A stretch of DNA of 64,000 nucleotides, taken from contig NZ_JAGINP010000028.1 of NCBI RefSeq assembly GCF_017876155.1, forward strand, positions 39,888-103,887, read 5' to 3'. The position numbers were made by a program, and so were the translations under genes. Under the pieces are notes generated by a model. It was not told where the DNA came from. It made no database searches and was given only the letters and a program-made list of their open reading frames with translations. Shown here in pieces: positions 15,798 to 24,318 of the stretch (the stretch's first letter is position 1; each line of letters opens with the position of its first letter). Origin of the DNA: Azospirillum rugosum (GTDB taxonomy: Bacteria > Pseudomonadota > Alphaproteobacteria > Azospirillales > Azospirillaceae).

Positions 15798-17204
15798 TCA
15801 ACCCGCGCGCATCGGCGGCATTGCGCTCCAGCCGATCATCTCTTCCATGACGGCGGCCAGGGTCAGCACGCGGGCGTCGGACAGGCGCGGGCCGGCGATC
15901 TGCAGGCCGACCGGCAGCCCGCGGTCGTCCAGGCCGCAGGGGATGGAGCAGGCCGGCGCGTAGCAGTGGTTGAACAGCGGCGTGAACACCGCGTGGCCGC
16001 GCGGGCTGGCCGGGCGCCCCTCGATGGTCGCCGGGCCGAGCTGGTCGAGCGGCCAGGCGGTGACCGGCGTGGTCGGCGTGATCAGCAGGTCGAAGCGCGT
16101 GAAGAAGGCGGCGAGCGCGCGGTAGGCCTCCTCCCGCAGATGCAGGGCGCGGGCGACCTCGGCGCCGGTGGTGCCGAGGCCGGCCTCGATCTGGACGGCG
16201 ATGTCCGGGTCGAACAGCTCCGGCTCCGCACGGAAGCGGTCGCCGTAGAGCGACGCCAGACCGGCGAACTGCAAGGCCATCAGGCCGGACTCGCCGGCCC
16301 CCTCCGGCCAGACGGGGTCGGCCTCCTCCACAGGAACGCCGGCATCTTCCAGGAGGCGCACCGCGCGCTCCACGCAACGGGCGACGTCCGGCTCCACCGC
16401 GAAGCCGAGGCCGAGGCGCGGGCTGTAGGCGACACGCAGGCCCGTGGGGTCGGGTTTGGAGGCCAGGTCGAGGAAGCGGCCTCGCACGGTGACCGACTGC
16501 GGATCGCGCGGATCGGGTCCGGCCAGCGCGTCCAGCATCAGCGCCACGTCGCCGACGGAGCGGGCCATCTGCCCGACGACCGAGTTGCCGAACACCGGCT
16601 CCGCGAAGCCGATGGGGTGCGGCACCACGCCGGCCGACGGCTTCATGCCCACCACCCCGACATGCGCGGCCGGCCGGCGCGTGGAGCCGCCCCCGTCGGT
16701 GGTCAGCGCCAGCGGCGACAGGCCGGCCGCAACCGCGCTGGCCGCCCCGCCGGACGAGCCGCCGGGTGTCAGCTCCGGGTTCCAGGGGTTGCGGGTGGGG
16801 CCGTGCAGCAGGTTGGTGGTGACGCCCTTGCAAGCGAATTCCGAACAGTTGGTGATGCCGGCGAAGACAGCCCCCGCGGCGCGCAGCCGGGCGACCGCCA
16901 CGGCGTCCTGCGGCGCCACGAAGTCGGCGAACAGGCGGGAGCCCTGGGTGGCCGGTCGGCCGCCGACCCAGATGTTGTCCTTCACCGTGAAGGGGACGCC
17001 CAGCAGGGGCAGCGCCTCCCCCCGTGCGGCGCGGGCGTCGGCCGCCGCCGCCTCGGCGCGCCCGGCCTCCGGCTCGAGGTGGACGAAGGCGTTCAGGCGT
17101 GGGTTCTCCGCGGCAATGCGCTCCATCAGCGCGTCGAAGAGGGCGACGGCGCTCAACTCGCCGGCGGCGACATGCTCGGCGATCCGGCGTGCGCTCAGCT
17201 GCAT
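15798..17204 (-). CDS. Amidase-signature family hydrolase
   Basis: 468 aa from the ATG at 17204 (AGAGG upstream); longer in-frame extensions run into the divergent gene. The Ser-cisSer-Lys triad of the amidase-signature family is visible: K75 (FTVKDNIWV), S150/S151 in PGGSSGG and the nucleophile S174 in DGGGSTRRPA. These enzymes hydrolyse amides such as aryl or alkyl amides, or act in carbamate cleavage; the substrate is not readable. It is divergent from the small HIU-hydrolase-like gene, and together with another amidase (22064-23482) it flanks a polyamine-type importer, which suggests import and hydrolysis of an amide. Confidence 0.88.
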   Translation of the reverse strand: MQLSARRIAEHVAAGELSAVALFDALMERIAAENPRLNAFVHLEPEAGRAEAAAADARAARGEALPLLGVPFTVKDNIWVGGRPATQGSRLFADFVAPQDAVAVARLRAAGAVFAGITNCSEFACKGVTTNLLHGPTRNPWNPELTPGGSSGGAASAVAAGLSPLALTTDGGGSTRRPAAHVGVVGMKPSAGVVPHPIGFAEPVFGNSVVGQMARSVGDVALMLDALAGPDPRDPQSVTVRGRFLDLASKPDPTGLRVAYSPRLGLGFAVEPDVARCVERAVRLLEDAGVPVEEADPVWPEGAGESGLMALQFAGLASLYGDRFRAEPELFDPDIAVQIEAGLGTTGAEVARALHLREEAYRALAAFFTRFDLLITPTTPVTAWPLDQLGPATIEGRPASPRGHAVFTPLFNHCYAPACSIPCGLDDRGLPVGLQIAGPRLSDARVLTLAAVMEEMIGWSAMPPMRAG

Positions 17205-17271
17205 GATGTGGACTTGACCTCTTCTGGAAGCCGGGTGTTCATGACGGCACACGACAACAGGGGACGGTGCG

Positions 17272-17628
17272 ATGGCCGGCGGAATTTCGGTGCATGCGGT
17301 GGACGTGGCGCGCGGCGTGCCGGCGCAGGGGATGCGGGTGGAGCTGTTCGCCCTTCGCGACGGCGGGCGGGCGCTGCTCGCCGAGGGTGTGCTGGGCGCC
17401 AACGGCGCGCTCGACCATCCGGTGACAGCGGGGCAGGGCGTGACCGCCGGCGCCTTCGAGGCGGTGTTCCACATCGGCGATTACCAGCGCGCGGCCGGCG
17501 TGGCGGTCGGGTCCCCGGCCTTCCTGGAGGAGGTGCCCTTCCGCTTCACCGTCACCGACGTGGACCAGCATTATCACCTGCCGCTGAAGTTCACCCCCTG
17601 GGGTTTCTCGCTGTTCCGCGGGGCGTGA
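17272..17628 (+). CDS. Transthyretin-like / 5-hydroxyisourate hydrolase family protein (divergent)
   Basis: 118 aa, the usual size for the family; GTG-free ATG start with AGGGGA upstream. Family residues kept: H8 in ISVHAVDVARG and the HYHLPLKFTPWGFS segment carrying the second His. Departures: the Arg of the usual NADGR turn is absent (GANGALDHPV) and the C-terminal signature YRGS is FRGA. True HIU hydrolases need both Arg and the YRGS tail, so activity on hydroxyisourate is doubtful. No other purine-catabolism gene is nearby. It may hydrolyse another ring amide in the pathway of the adjacent amidase. Confidence 0.75.
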   Translation: MAGGISVHAVDVARGVPAQGMRVELFALRDGGRALLAEGVLGANGALDHPVTAGQGVTAGAFEAVFHIGDYQRAAGVAVGSPAFLEEVPFRFTVTDVDQHYHLPLKFTPWGFSLFRGA

Positions 17629-17631
17629 TCC

Positions 17632-18447
17632 TCAACGAAGCTGGCGCGACAGGCCGGCGACCCGCTCCATCACCACCATGGCGAAGACGGTGACGACGAT
17701 CAGCACGCCCGACACCGCGGCGGCGCGGACGTCCAGGCTGTTCTCCAGGATCTGCCACATGCGGATGGGCAGCACCTCGTTGCGGGCGTCGGCCATGAAC
17801 AGCGACACGGGGATGTTGTCGAAGCTGGACATGAAGGCGATGAAGGCCCCCGCCCCGATGCCGTTGCGGATCGTCGGCAGCGTCACCCGGCGGAAGGTGT
17901 AGAGGCGCCCGGCCCCCAGGCTTTCGGAGCTTTCCAGCAGCGCGGGGTCGAGCTGCGCAAGGCTCGCCAGCGTGGTGCGCAGCACGTAGGGCACGCTGAC
18001 CACGATGTGCCCGACCGCCAGCGTCAGGAAGGACAGCTCGATCCCCGCCGTGCTGAAGAACATCAGCGACGCCAGGCCGAAGGCGAGCGCCGGCAGCACC
18101 AGCGGCGACATGAACAGCGCGTCCAGCCCGCGCGCCCAGCCCTTGCGGCTGCGCCCGATGGCGAGCGCCGCGGCAGTGCCCAGCACAACCGACACCCCGG
18201 TCACCACGACGCCGAGCTGGAGGCTGGTCAGCGCCGCGTCCTGGAGCTGCCACGCATCCAGCAGCGACACGTACCAGCGCAGGCTGTAGGACGGCGGCGG
18301 GAACTTCAGCGAATAGCCGTCGGTGAAGGAGGTCACCAGCACGACCAGCGTGGGTGCCGCCAGCAGCAAAAGCGCCGCGGTGGACAGCGTGCCCATGACG
18401 AGCCCGAAGGAGAAGGTGCCCCAGGTCGGGCGGCGCGGATCAGGCAT
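17632..18447 (-). CDS. Polyamine-type ABC transporter permease (PotC-like)
   Basis: 271 aa inner-membrane subunit with about six helices. The EAA-type cytoplasmic loop is visible (ALLESSESLGAGRLYTFRRV, about 165-185), which contacts the ATPase. It overlaps the upstream permease by 8 bases and ends 3 bases from the convergent HIU-hydrolase-like gene. It belongs to the operon ATPase, binding protein, permease, permease that is read leftward from 21733. Confidence 0.9.
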   Translation of the reverse strand: MPDPRRPTWGTFSFGLVMGTLSTAALLLLAAPTLVVLVTSFTDGYSLKFPPPSYSLRWYVSLLDAWQLQDAALTSLQLGVVVTGVSVVLGTAAALAIGRSRKGWARGLDALFMSPLVLPALAFGLASLMFFSTAGIELSFLTLAVGHIVVSVPYVLRTTLASLAQLDPALLESSESLGAGRLYTFRRVTLPTIRNGIGAGAFIAFMSSFDNIPVSLFMADARNEVLPIRMWQILENSLDVRAAAVSGVLIVVTVFAMVVMERVAGLSRQLR

Positions 18448-19318
18448 GGATGTACCCCTTGCTGGCGCGGCCGAGCAGGTTCAGCAGCATCACCACCCCC
18501 AGCACCGACACCATGAAGACCATGGAGATCGCCGCGGCGAAGGGCCAATTGTGCAGCGTGATCGTCTGCTGGTAGATGTATTGCGGCATGAACAGCAGCT
18601 GGCCGCCGCCGACCAGCGACTGCGTGATGAAGGCGGTGACCGACGCCGCGTAGGTCAGCAGGCAGCCGGCGACGATCCCCGGCAGGCTGAGCGGCAGCGT
18701 CACCTTGAAGAAGGTCCGCCACGGCCCCGCCCCCAGCGCCGAGGAGGCGTCGAGCAGGTTGGGGTCCAGCCGCGTCAGGGTGGTGATCAGCGGCAGCACC
18801 ATCAGCGGCATCTGCACCTGCACCAGCGCCGCAACCAGCCCGTTCTCCGTATAGAGCAGGCGCAGCGGCGTCTCGGCCAGTCCCAGCGTTAGCAGCAGGT
18901 TGTTGACGATGCCGTCGCGCCCCAGGATGACCACCCAGGCAAAGGTGCGCACCACGACCGAGGTCAGCAGCGGCAGGATGACCACCAGGATCAGCGCCGA
19001 CTGCATCCGCGGCCCGCTGCGCGTGTAGAGCCAGGCCAGCGGATAGCCGAACAGCAGGGTCAGCACCGTGACCTTGACGCCCAGGAACAGGGTGCTGCCC
19101 AGCACCTTCCAATTGAAGGCGTCGCCGAAGAACTTGGCGTACTGGTCCAGTCCGAAGCGCGTCATCTCGCTGTCGGCGAACAGGCTGACGACGACCAGAA
19201 GCAGCAGCGGCGTGACGAAGAACACCGCGAAGAAGGCGGTCAACGGCAGCGCCAGGGTCCATTCCAGCCCCGCGAGGGGCTTGGCCGGGGCAACTGTGTC
19301 GGCGGTGCTGGCGACCAT
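18440..19318 (-). CDS. Polyamine-type ABC transporter permease (PotB-like)
   Basis: 292 aa inner-membrane subunit, first helix at about 25-45, with the EAA-type loop NLLDASSALGAGPWRTFFKV at about 195-215. It is PotB-like because it is the upstream, longer permease and contains the conserved VVRTFAWVVILGRDGIVN segment. Its coding end overlaps the PotC-like gene. The 166-base gap to the upstream binding-protein gene is filled by a palindromic repeat, which may reduce permease expression relative to the binding protein. Confidence 0.9.
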   Translation of the reverse strand: MVASTADTVAPAKPLAGLEWTLALPLTAFFAVFFVTPLLLLVVVSLFADSEMTRFGLDQYAKFFGDAFNWKVLGSTLFLGVKVTVLTLLFGYPLAWLYTRSGPRMQSALILVVILPLLTSVVVRTFAWVVILGRDGIVNNLLLTLGLAETPLRLLYTENGLVAALVQVQMPLMVLPLITTLTRLDPNLLDASSALGAGPWRTFFKVTLPLSLPGIVAGCLLTYAASVTAFITQSLVGGGQLLFMPQYIYQQTITLHNWPFAAAISMVFMVSVLGVVMLLNLLGRASKGYIHA

Positions 19319-19367
19319 GGGCGGGAGTCCGTGGGGGTGTAGGTGTCTGGGGAAAGTGCGGGCGCTG

Positions 19368-19473
19368 GGCCCCCACCCAACCCTCCCCCACCTTCGGCGG
19401 GGGAGGGCTTTGAGGGATGCGGGGCGGAGTTCCCTCCCCCGTCGAAGATGGGGGAGGGTTAGGGTGGGGGCCC
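19368..19473. repeat. Long inverted repeat of GGGCCCCCACCC / GGGTGGGGGCCC type
   Basis: The left part GGGCCCCCACCCAACCCTCC (from 19368) and the right part ending GGGTTAGGGTGGGGGCCC (to 19473) pair over the outer arms, and each half has its own inner hairpin (CCTCCCCCACC with GGCGGGGGAGG). The same architecture is found at 53141-53256, and shorter-armed relatives at 40255, 41521, 48182, 59155 and 63822. It sits between co-directional genes of one operon. Confidence 0.7.
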
Positions 19474-19484
19474 GGATCGACCCC

Positions 19485-20531
19485 TTAAACCTTGATTTCC
19501 TTATTGAACCGCTCGATCCAGGCGGCGCGGTTCTTGTTGATGATCGACCAGTCGTGGAAGACGAAGGAGGCCTTCAGCTCCTCCTGGTCCTTGGCGATCA
19601 TCCGGGCGATGTCGCCCTCCATCTTTACCTTGCTGTTGGTCGGGATGACGAAGAAGGGCGCCTGCATCAGCTTGGTCTGCACCTCCGGCGCCATGGCGGA
19701 GTCGATCAGCGCCGCCGCCAGCGGGCCGTTGGGGGTGTTCTTGGCGATGTGCGCCGTCGTCAGGAAGGCGATGGTGCCGGTCTTCGGCTTGGCGAATTCC
19801 ACCGGCACGCCGCGGGCGCGCAAGATCTGGATGGCGTTGAAGTTGCCGGGGGAGATGTCGATCTGCCCCTGCTGGAACAGGGTGGCGAGCGCGCCGGGGT
19901 TCGGGGCGACGGCACCCAGGTTCGGCTGAAGCTCCTTCAGCGCGGCGAAGGCCGGGTCGATGTTGTCCTCGCCGCCGCCGCGGGTCTTCGCCAGTTCCAC
20001 CATGAAGGCGGTGCCGAGCGTGGAGTTCATGTTGGTGATGCCGACGCGGCCCTTGTACTCCGGCTTCCACAGGTCGTCCCAGCTGGTCGGCGGGGTCTTC
20101 ACCTTCTCCGGGTTGTAGGTGATGCCGACGGCCTGGAAGAAGATGCCCGGCCCCTCCGGCAGCTGCGCCACCGGCAGCAGGTCCTTGTAGTTCTTGCTGC
20201 CGTCGGTCGGGAAGGGCGCGGTCAGCCCCTGGTCGATCAGGGTCAGGCGCGGCCCCGGATCCATCAGCATGACGTCGATCGGCGGGTTGTTCTTCGCCGC
20301 GGCGACCTTGGCGATCATGTCCACCGACAGCATCGGGTCGAGCGCGATGTCGGCGTTGCCGTTGGCCTTGCGGAAATGCGGGACGATCACCTCGCGGTGC
20401 GCTTCCTCCCAGCTGCCGGTGAAGGTGGCGAACACCAGCTTGCGCGCCTGCGCCCAGCTGAGGCCCGGAAACAGGTTCATGGCGCCCAGCGTGAGGCTCG
20501 CGGCCAGGATGTGACGGCGGTTGAGGGTCAT
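19485..20531 (-). CDS. Polyamine-type ABC substrate-binding protein (PotD-like)
   Basis: 348 aa periplasmic protein starting MTLNRRHILAAS, with a signal peptide that contains a twin Arg and ends LSWAQA. The mature domain is a PotD/family 1 type binding protein (KLVFATFTGSWEEAHREVIV, GITYNPEKVKTPPTSWDDLW, FFVIPTNSKV). Many such proteins in alphaproteobacteria bind ligands other than polyamines. It is read after the ATPase with a 44-base gap. The ligand is unknown; the two neighbouring amidases point to an amide-bearing or amine compound. Confidence 0.88.
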   Translation of the reverse strand: MTLNRRHILAASLTLGAMNLFPGLSWAQARKLVFATFTGSWEEAHREVIVPHFRKANGNADIALDPMLSVDMIAKVAAAKNNPPIDVMLMDPGPRLTLIDQGLTAPFPTDGSKNYKDLLPVAQLPEGPGIFFQAVGITYNPEKVKTPPTSWDDLWKPEYKGRVGITNMNSTLGTAFMVELAKTRGGGEDNIDPAFAALKELQPNLGAVAPNPGALATLFQQGQIDISPGNFNAIQILRARGVPVEFAKPKTGTIAFLTTAHIAKNTPNGPLAAALIDSAMAPEVQTKLMQAPFFVIPTNSKVKMEGDIARMIAKDQEELKASFVFHDWSIINKNRAAWIERFNKEIKV

Positions 20532-20575
20532 GGGCGAAACACTCCGGAAGCGGAAGGAGGAGGGGAGGTCGGGAT

Positions 20576-21733
20576 TCAGGCGGGCTGGGCGAAGACGCGG
20601 CAGGCCTGGGGGGAGACGGGGTGCAGGCGCACCGGTGTGCCGGCCGCGCGCAAGGGGGCGCCGGCCACGCGCGGCTCGGTCACCTTGACCTGCCCGCCGT
20701 CGGCGGTGCGCACCTCGTAGACCACGACAGGGCCGAGCGGCAGGGCCAGTTCCACCGTGCCGGGGATCTGCTGCGGCGCCGGCTCCGCGGCGAGCCGCAG
20801 GTTCTCCGGCCGCACGCACAGCACGGCGGGGTCGCCCGCCGACAGAGCGGTGTCGAAGGTGCCGGCGCTCAGCACCGCGCCGGCGTCGAGCGCCACCTCG
20901 GCGGTTCCTGCGGCGTTGCGCATGATGCGCCCCTTCAGCTGGTTGGCGCTGCCGACGAAGCTGTTGACGAACAGGCTGGCCGGGCGGTCGTAGACCTCCT
21001 CCGGCGTGCCGAACTGCTCCAGCCGGCCGCGGCTCAGCACGGCGATGCGGTCGGCCATGCTCAGCGCCTCCTCCTGGTCGTGGGTGACCATGATGGTGGT
21101 GATGCCGAAGCGGCGCTGGAGCTGTTTGATCTCGATCTGCATGTCGAGCCGCAGATTCTTGTCGAGTGCGGCGAAGGGCTCGTCCAGCAGCAGGATGCTC
21201 GGCTGGATCGCCAGCGCGCGGGCCAGCGCCACGCGCTGCTGCTGGCCGCCCGACAGCTGCTTGGGGAAACGGTCGCGCATGGCGTCGAGCTTTACGAGAT
21301 CCAGCATCGCCTCCACCCTAGCCCGCACCGCGTCGCGGGGCGTGCCGCGCGCCTCCAGCCCGTAGGCGACGTTCTGCGCCACGGTCATGTGCGGAAACAG
21401 CGCGTAGTTCTGGAACACGATGCCGATGCCGCGGCCGGCCGGGGGCAGGCTGTCCACCACGCGGTCGCCGATCACCACGCGGCCCAGAGTCTGCGTCTGG
21501 AAGCCGGCGAGGATGCGCAGCAGCGTGGTCTTGCCGCAGCCGGACGGCCCCAGCAAGGCCACCATCTCGCCGGCCTTGATCTCCAGCGTGACGTCGTTGA
21601 CGGCGGTGGAGGTGCCGAAGCGGTGGGTGATGCCGTCCAGCGTGACCGCCACGCCGCCCGGCGTCGCGGAAGTCTCGGTGCTGGGCGGCGGGGCCTTGCG
21701 GTGCTGGGAGCGGGCGAACTGAAGTGCGGCCAT
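20576..21733 (-). CDS. Polyamine-type ABC transporter ATPase (PotA-like)
   Basis: 385 aa. Seen are Walker A GPSGCGKTT (about 55-65), signature LSGGQQQRVALARAL, Walker B LLLDEPFAALD, the switch His in MVTHDQEEAL and a C-terminal TOBE-type regulatory domain (about 270-385, containing AVLCVRPENLRL). The N-terminus has a Pro/Ser/Thr-rich extension before the ATPase core. The start at 21733 follows the reading MAALQFARS; much longer in-frame extensions are antisense to the divergent amidase and are rejected. Confidence 0.92.
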   Translation of the reverse strand: MAALQFARSQHRKAPPPSTETSATPGGVAVTLDGITHRFGTSTAVNDVTLEIKAGEMVALLGPSGCGKTTLLRILAGFQTQTLGRVVIGDRVVDSLPPAGRGIGIVFQNYALFPHMTVAQNVAYGLEARGTPRDAVRARVEAMLDLVKLDAMRDRFPKQLSGGQQQRVALARALAIQPSILLLDEPFAALDKNLRLDMQIEIKQLQRRFGITTIMVTHDQEEALSMADRIAVLSRGRLEQFGTPEEVYDRPASLFVNSFVGSANQLKGRIMRNAAGTAEVALDAGAVLSAGTFDTALSAGDPAVLCVRPENLRLAAEPAPQQIPGTVELALPLGPVVVYEVRTADGGQVKVTEPRVAGAPLRAAGTPVRLHPVSPQACRVFAQPA

Positions 21734-22063
21734 GTGCCATGTCCTGGTGGGGGGCGCCGGCCGGGAACCCCCGGCGGCGCATCGCCGTTTGCGGTGCGCC
21801 GACGTCAAAGGGAGCAAGCACCGTGCCAGCGCGGTGCCTCCTGGCATGGTGGGACCGGCAATAGGCTGCCTACTCCGGTATTCCCTTGGGGTGCCCTGTT
21901 GGGGAGGGGCGCGATGCTGGGCAGACTGCCTGCCGGCACTGCCCAAAAATTCATCGCTGCCTTGGCCTTGACCAGTCCGCACGGTGAGTGGGCAGCTCCG
22001 GCGTTCATCTGGCCCCTGGCTTGCTGTCGGTCCAGCATCGCTTTCTCGAGGATTCGCCTTTTC
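21734..22063. other. Divergent intergenic region with promoters, no gene seen
   Basis: This 330-base gap separates the leftward transporter operon from the rightward amidase. No convincing gene is seen. It contains a small hairpin with arms GCACCG (21818-21823) and CGGTGC (21832-21837), and GAGGA at 22048-22052 serving the amidase start. The promoters of both units must lie here, but no box is clear enough to name. Confidence 0.5.
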
Positions 22064-23482
22064 ATGACCGACAGCAACGACGCCCTGACCCGCCTGAGCG
22101 CCGCCGAGATGGCGGAGGGCGTGCGCCGCCGGCGCTTCCGCGCGCGCGACCTCGTCGCGGCGAGCCTGGAGCGCATCGCGCGGCTGGATAGCACGCTGAA
22201 GTCCTTCATCACCCTGGCGCCGGAGGCGGCGCTGGCCGCCGCGGAGGAGGCCGACCGGCGGGTGGAGGCGGGCGGGCCGCTGGGCCTGCTGCATGGCGTG
22301 CCGGTGGGGATCAAGGACCTGACGCCCACGGCGGGGCTGCGCACCACCTACGGCTCCACGCTCTACGCCGACTTCGTGCCGGACGCCGACGACCTCAGCG
22401 TCGCGCGGCTGAAGGCGGCCGGCGCCATCGTGCTGGGCAAGACCAACACGCCGGAATTCGGCTTCGGCGCCATCACCAGCAACGAGCTGTGCGGACCGAC
22501 CGCCAACCCGCACAACGTGGGCATGACCAGCGGCGGGTCGAGCGGCGGCTCCGCGGCGGCAGTGGCGGCGGGGCTGGTGCCGCTGGCGCAGGGGACGGAC
22601 TTCGGCGGGTCGGTGCGCACGCCGGCCAGCTTCTGCGGGGTGGTGGGGCTGCGGCCGACGCCCGGTCGCATCCCCAGCCCCGGTCGGGCGCTCGCCTGGG
22701 ACGGGCTGGCGACGCAGGGCTTCCTGGCGCGCACGGTGGAGGACGCCGCCCTGGCGCTGGCGGTGGCGAGCGGGCCGGCGGCGCAGGACCCGACCTCCGT
22801 CCCGGTGCCGGCCTGGGCGATGCCGGACCTCGACGCGCTGGATCCCAAGACGCTGCGGGTCGCTTGGTCGACGGATTTGGGCTCGGCGCTGATCGACCTC
22901 GGGCTGGCGGATGTGTTCGAGGGGGTGATGCGCGGGCTGGAGGGGCGGTTCGGCGCCTTCACCGAGGCCAACCCCGATTGCCGCGACGCCAGCGAGGCGT
23001 TCGAAACGCTGCGCGCCGCACACATCCACCACACCTACGGCGCGACTCTGGAACAGGACGGCGACCGGCTGAGCCCGACCGTGGCCTGGAACATCGCCCG
23101 TGGGCGCAACCTGACCGCCGCCGACTATCTGCGGGCGGAGGCGCAGCGCAGCGCGCTCTACCGGCGCTTCGCCGCCTTCTTCCAGACGCACGACATCCTG
23201 ATGACGCTGAGCGCCAGCGTCCTGCCCTTCCCCAACGCGCAGGGCGACGTGACGGGGATCAACGGCTTCCGGCTGCGCACGATCATCGACTATCTGGCGA
23301 TCACCTACACGGTGTCGCTGATCGGCTTCCCCTGCCTGTCCATCCCCTGCGGCTGGACGGCCGACGGCCTCCCCATCGGCCTCCAACTGATCGCCAAGCC
23401 CTATGGGGAGGACACGCTGCTGCGCTGCGCCCGCTATCTGGAGCGGGAGCTGGGCTTCCGCCACCGCTGGCCGGCGCTCTGA
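22064..23482 (+). CDS. Amidase-signature family hydrolase
   Basis: 472 aa from the ATG at 22064 (GAGGA 11 bases upstream). The family triad is visible: K84 (PVGIKDLTP), S159/S160 in SGGSSGGS and the nucleophile S183 in DFGGSVRTPA. The N-terminal segment (DALTRLSAAEMAEGVRRRRF) is the usual substrate-independent helix pair. It is divergent from the PotA-like gene, mirroring the amidase at 15798-17204 on the other side of the operon. The two amidases are clearly different proteins, so two successive or alternative amide cleavages are possible. The substrate is unknown. Confidence 0.9.
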   Translation: MTDSNDALTRLSAAEMAEGVRRRRFRARDLVAASLERIARLDSTLKSFITLAPEAALAAAEEADRRVEAGGPLGLLHGVPVGIKDLTPTAGLRTTYGSTLYADFVPDADDLSVARLKAAGAIVLGKTNTPEFGFGAITSNELCGPTANPHNVGMTSGGSSGGSAAAVAAGLVPLAQGTDFGGSVRTPASFCGVVGLRPTPGRIPSPGRALAWDGLATQGFLARTVEDAALALAVASGPAAQDPTSVPVPAWAMPDLDALDPKTLRVAWSTDLGSALIDLGLADVFEGVMRGLEGRFGAFTEANPDCRDASEAFETLRAAHIHHTYGATLEQDGDRLSPTVAWNIARGRNLTAADYLRAEAQRSALYRRFAAFFQTHDILMTLSASVLPFPNAQGDVTGINGFRLRTIIDYLAITYTVSLIGFPCLSIPCGWTADGLPIGLQLIAKPYGEDTLLRCARYLERELGFRHRWPAL

Positions 23483-23514
23483 TCTCTCTCCCAGGGCGGG
23501 AGAGGGTTACGACA

Positions 23515-24219
23515 TCAGATCGAACGGCCCAGTCCGCCGTCCACGCGGATGTTCTGGCCGGTGATGTAGCCCGCCCCCTTCGATGCCAGGAAGGCCACGG
23601 TCGCGGCGATCTCCTCGGCCGTGCCGTAGCGCTTCATCGGCACGCCCTGGCGGCGTTCCTCGGTCGCCGGCAGGCTGTCGATCCAGCCCGGCAGGACGTT
23701 GTTCATGCGGACGTTGTCGGCCGCGTACTGGTCGGCGAAGATCTTGGTGTAGGCAGCCAGTCCGGCCCGCGCCACGGCCGAGGTCGGGAACATGGCGGCC
23801 GGCTCGAAGGCCCAGGCGGTGGAGATGTTGACGATCGACCCCGCCTTCTGCGCCACCATAATCGGCGCCACGAGGCGGGTCGCCCGCACGACGTTGAGGA
23901 AATAGACCTCGATGCCCCGGTGCCAGTCCTCGTCGGTGATCTCCAGGATCGGCGCGCGCGGGCCGTGCCCGGCGCTGTTGACCAGCACGTCGATGCGGCC
24001 CCAGCGGGCCATCGTCTCGTCGACCAGCCGCTTCAGGTCGTCGTTGGACTGGTTCGACCCGGTCACGCCAATGCCGCCCAACTCCTTGGCCAGCGCCTCG
24101 CCCTTGCCCGATGACGACAGGATCGCGACCTTGAACCCGTCGGCGGCAAGCTTGCGCGCCGAGGCGGCACCCATGCCGCTGCCGCCCGCCGTCACGACGG
24201 CCACCTTATCACCCGACAT
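23515..24219 (-). CDS. SDR-fold protein lacking the catalytic Tyr and Lys
   Basis: 234 aa short-chain dehydrogenase fold. The cofactor loop TAGGSGMG (10-17) and the NSAG turn (81-84) are intact, and the catalytic Ser is present (NISTAW, S133). The YxxxK pair is not: the aligned segment reads FPTSA (F144, A148). The C-terminal PGWIDS and GQNIRVDGG segments are normal. Without Tyr and Lys it is unlikely to be a standard oxidoreductase; it may bind a dinucleotide as a sensor or scaffold, or use a different acid-base residue. It is convergent with the amidase, 32 bases away. Confidence 0.85.
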   Translation of the reverse strand: MSGDKVAVVTAGGSGMGAASARKLAADGFKVAILSSSGKGEALAKELGGIGVTGSNQSNDDLKRLVDETMARWGRIDVLVNSAGHGPRAPILEITDEDWHRGIEVYFLNVVRATRLVAPIMVAQKAGSIVNISTAWAFEPAAMFPTSAVARAGLAAYTKIFADQYAADNVRMNNVLPGWIDSLPATEERRQGVPMKRYGTAEEIAATVAFLASKGAGYITGQNIRVDGGLGRSI

Positions 24220-24318
24220 TCCGCAACCCTCCCAAGGCCATGTTGTTGGTCCACGGCCAGCCTAGGGGCGGATCGCCATCGGTTCAAACCCGTTCTGCGG
24301 CCCTATCTCGCAGCAGCC

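Noticed and set aside
20621..22063. In-frame extension of the amidase to 953 aa
   Set aside because: The added part is antisense to the PotA-like ATPase. The amidase proper begins at 22064 with a ribosome site.
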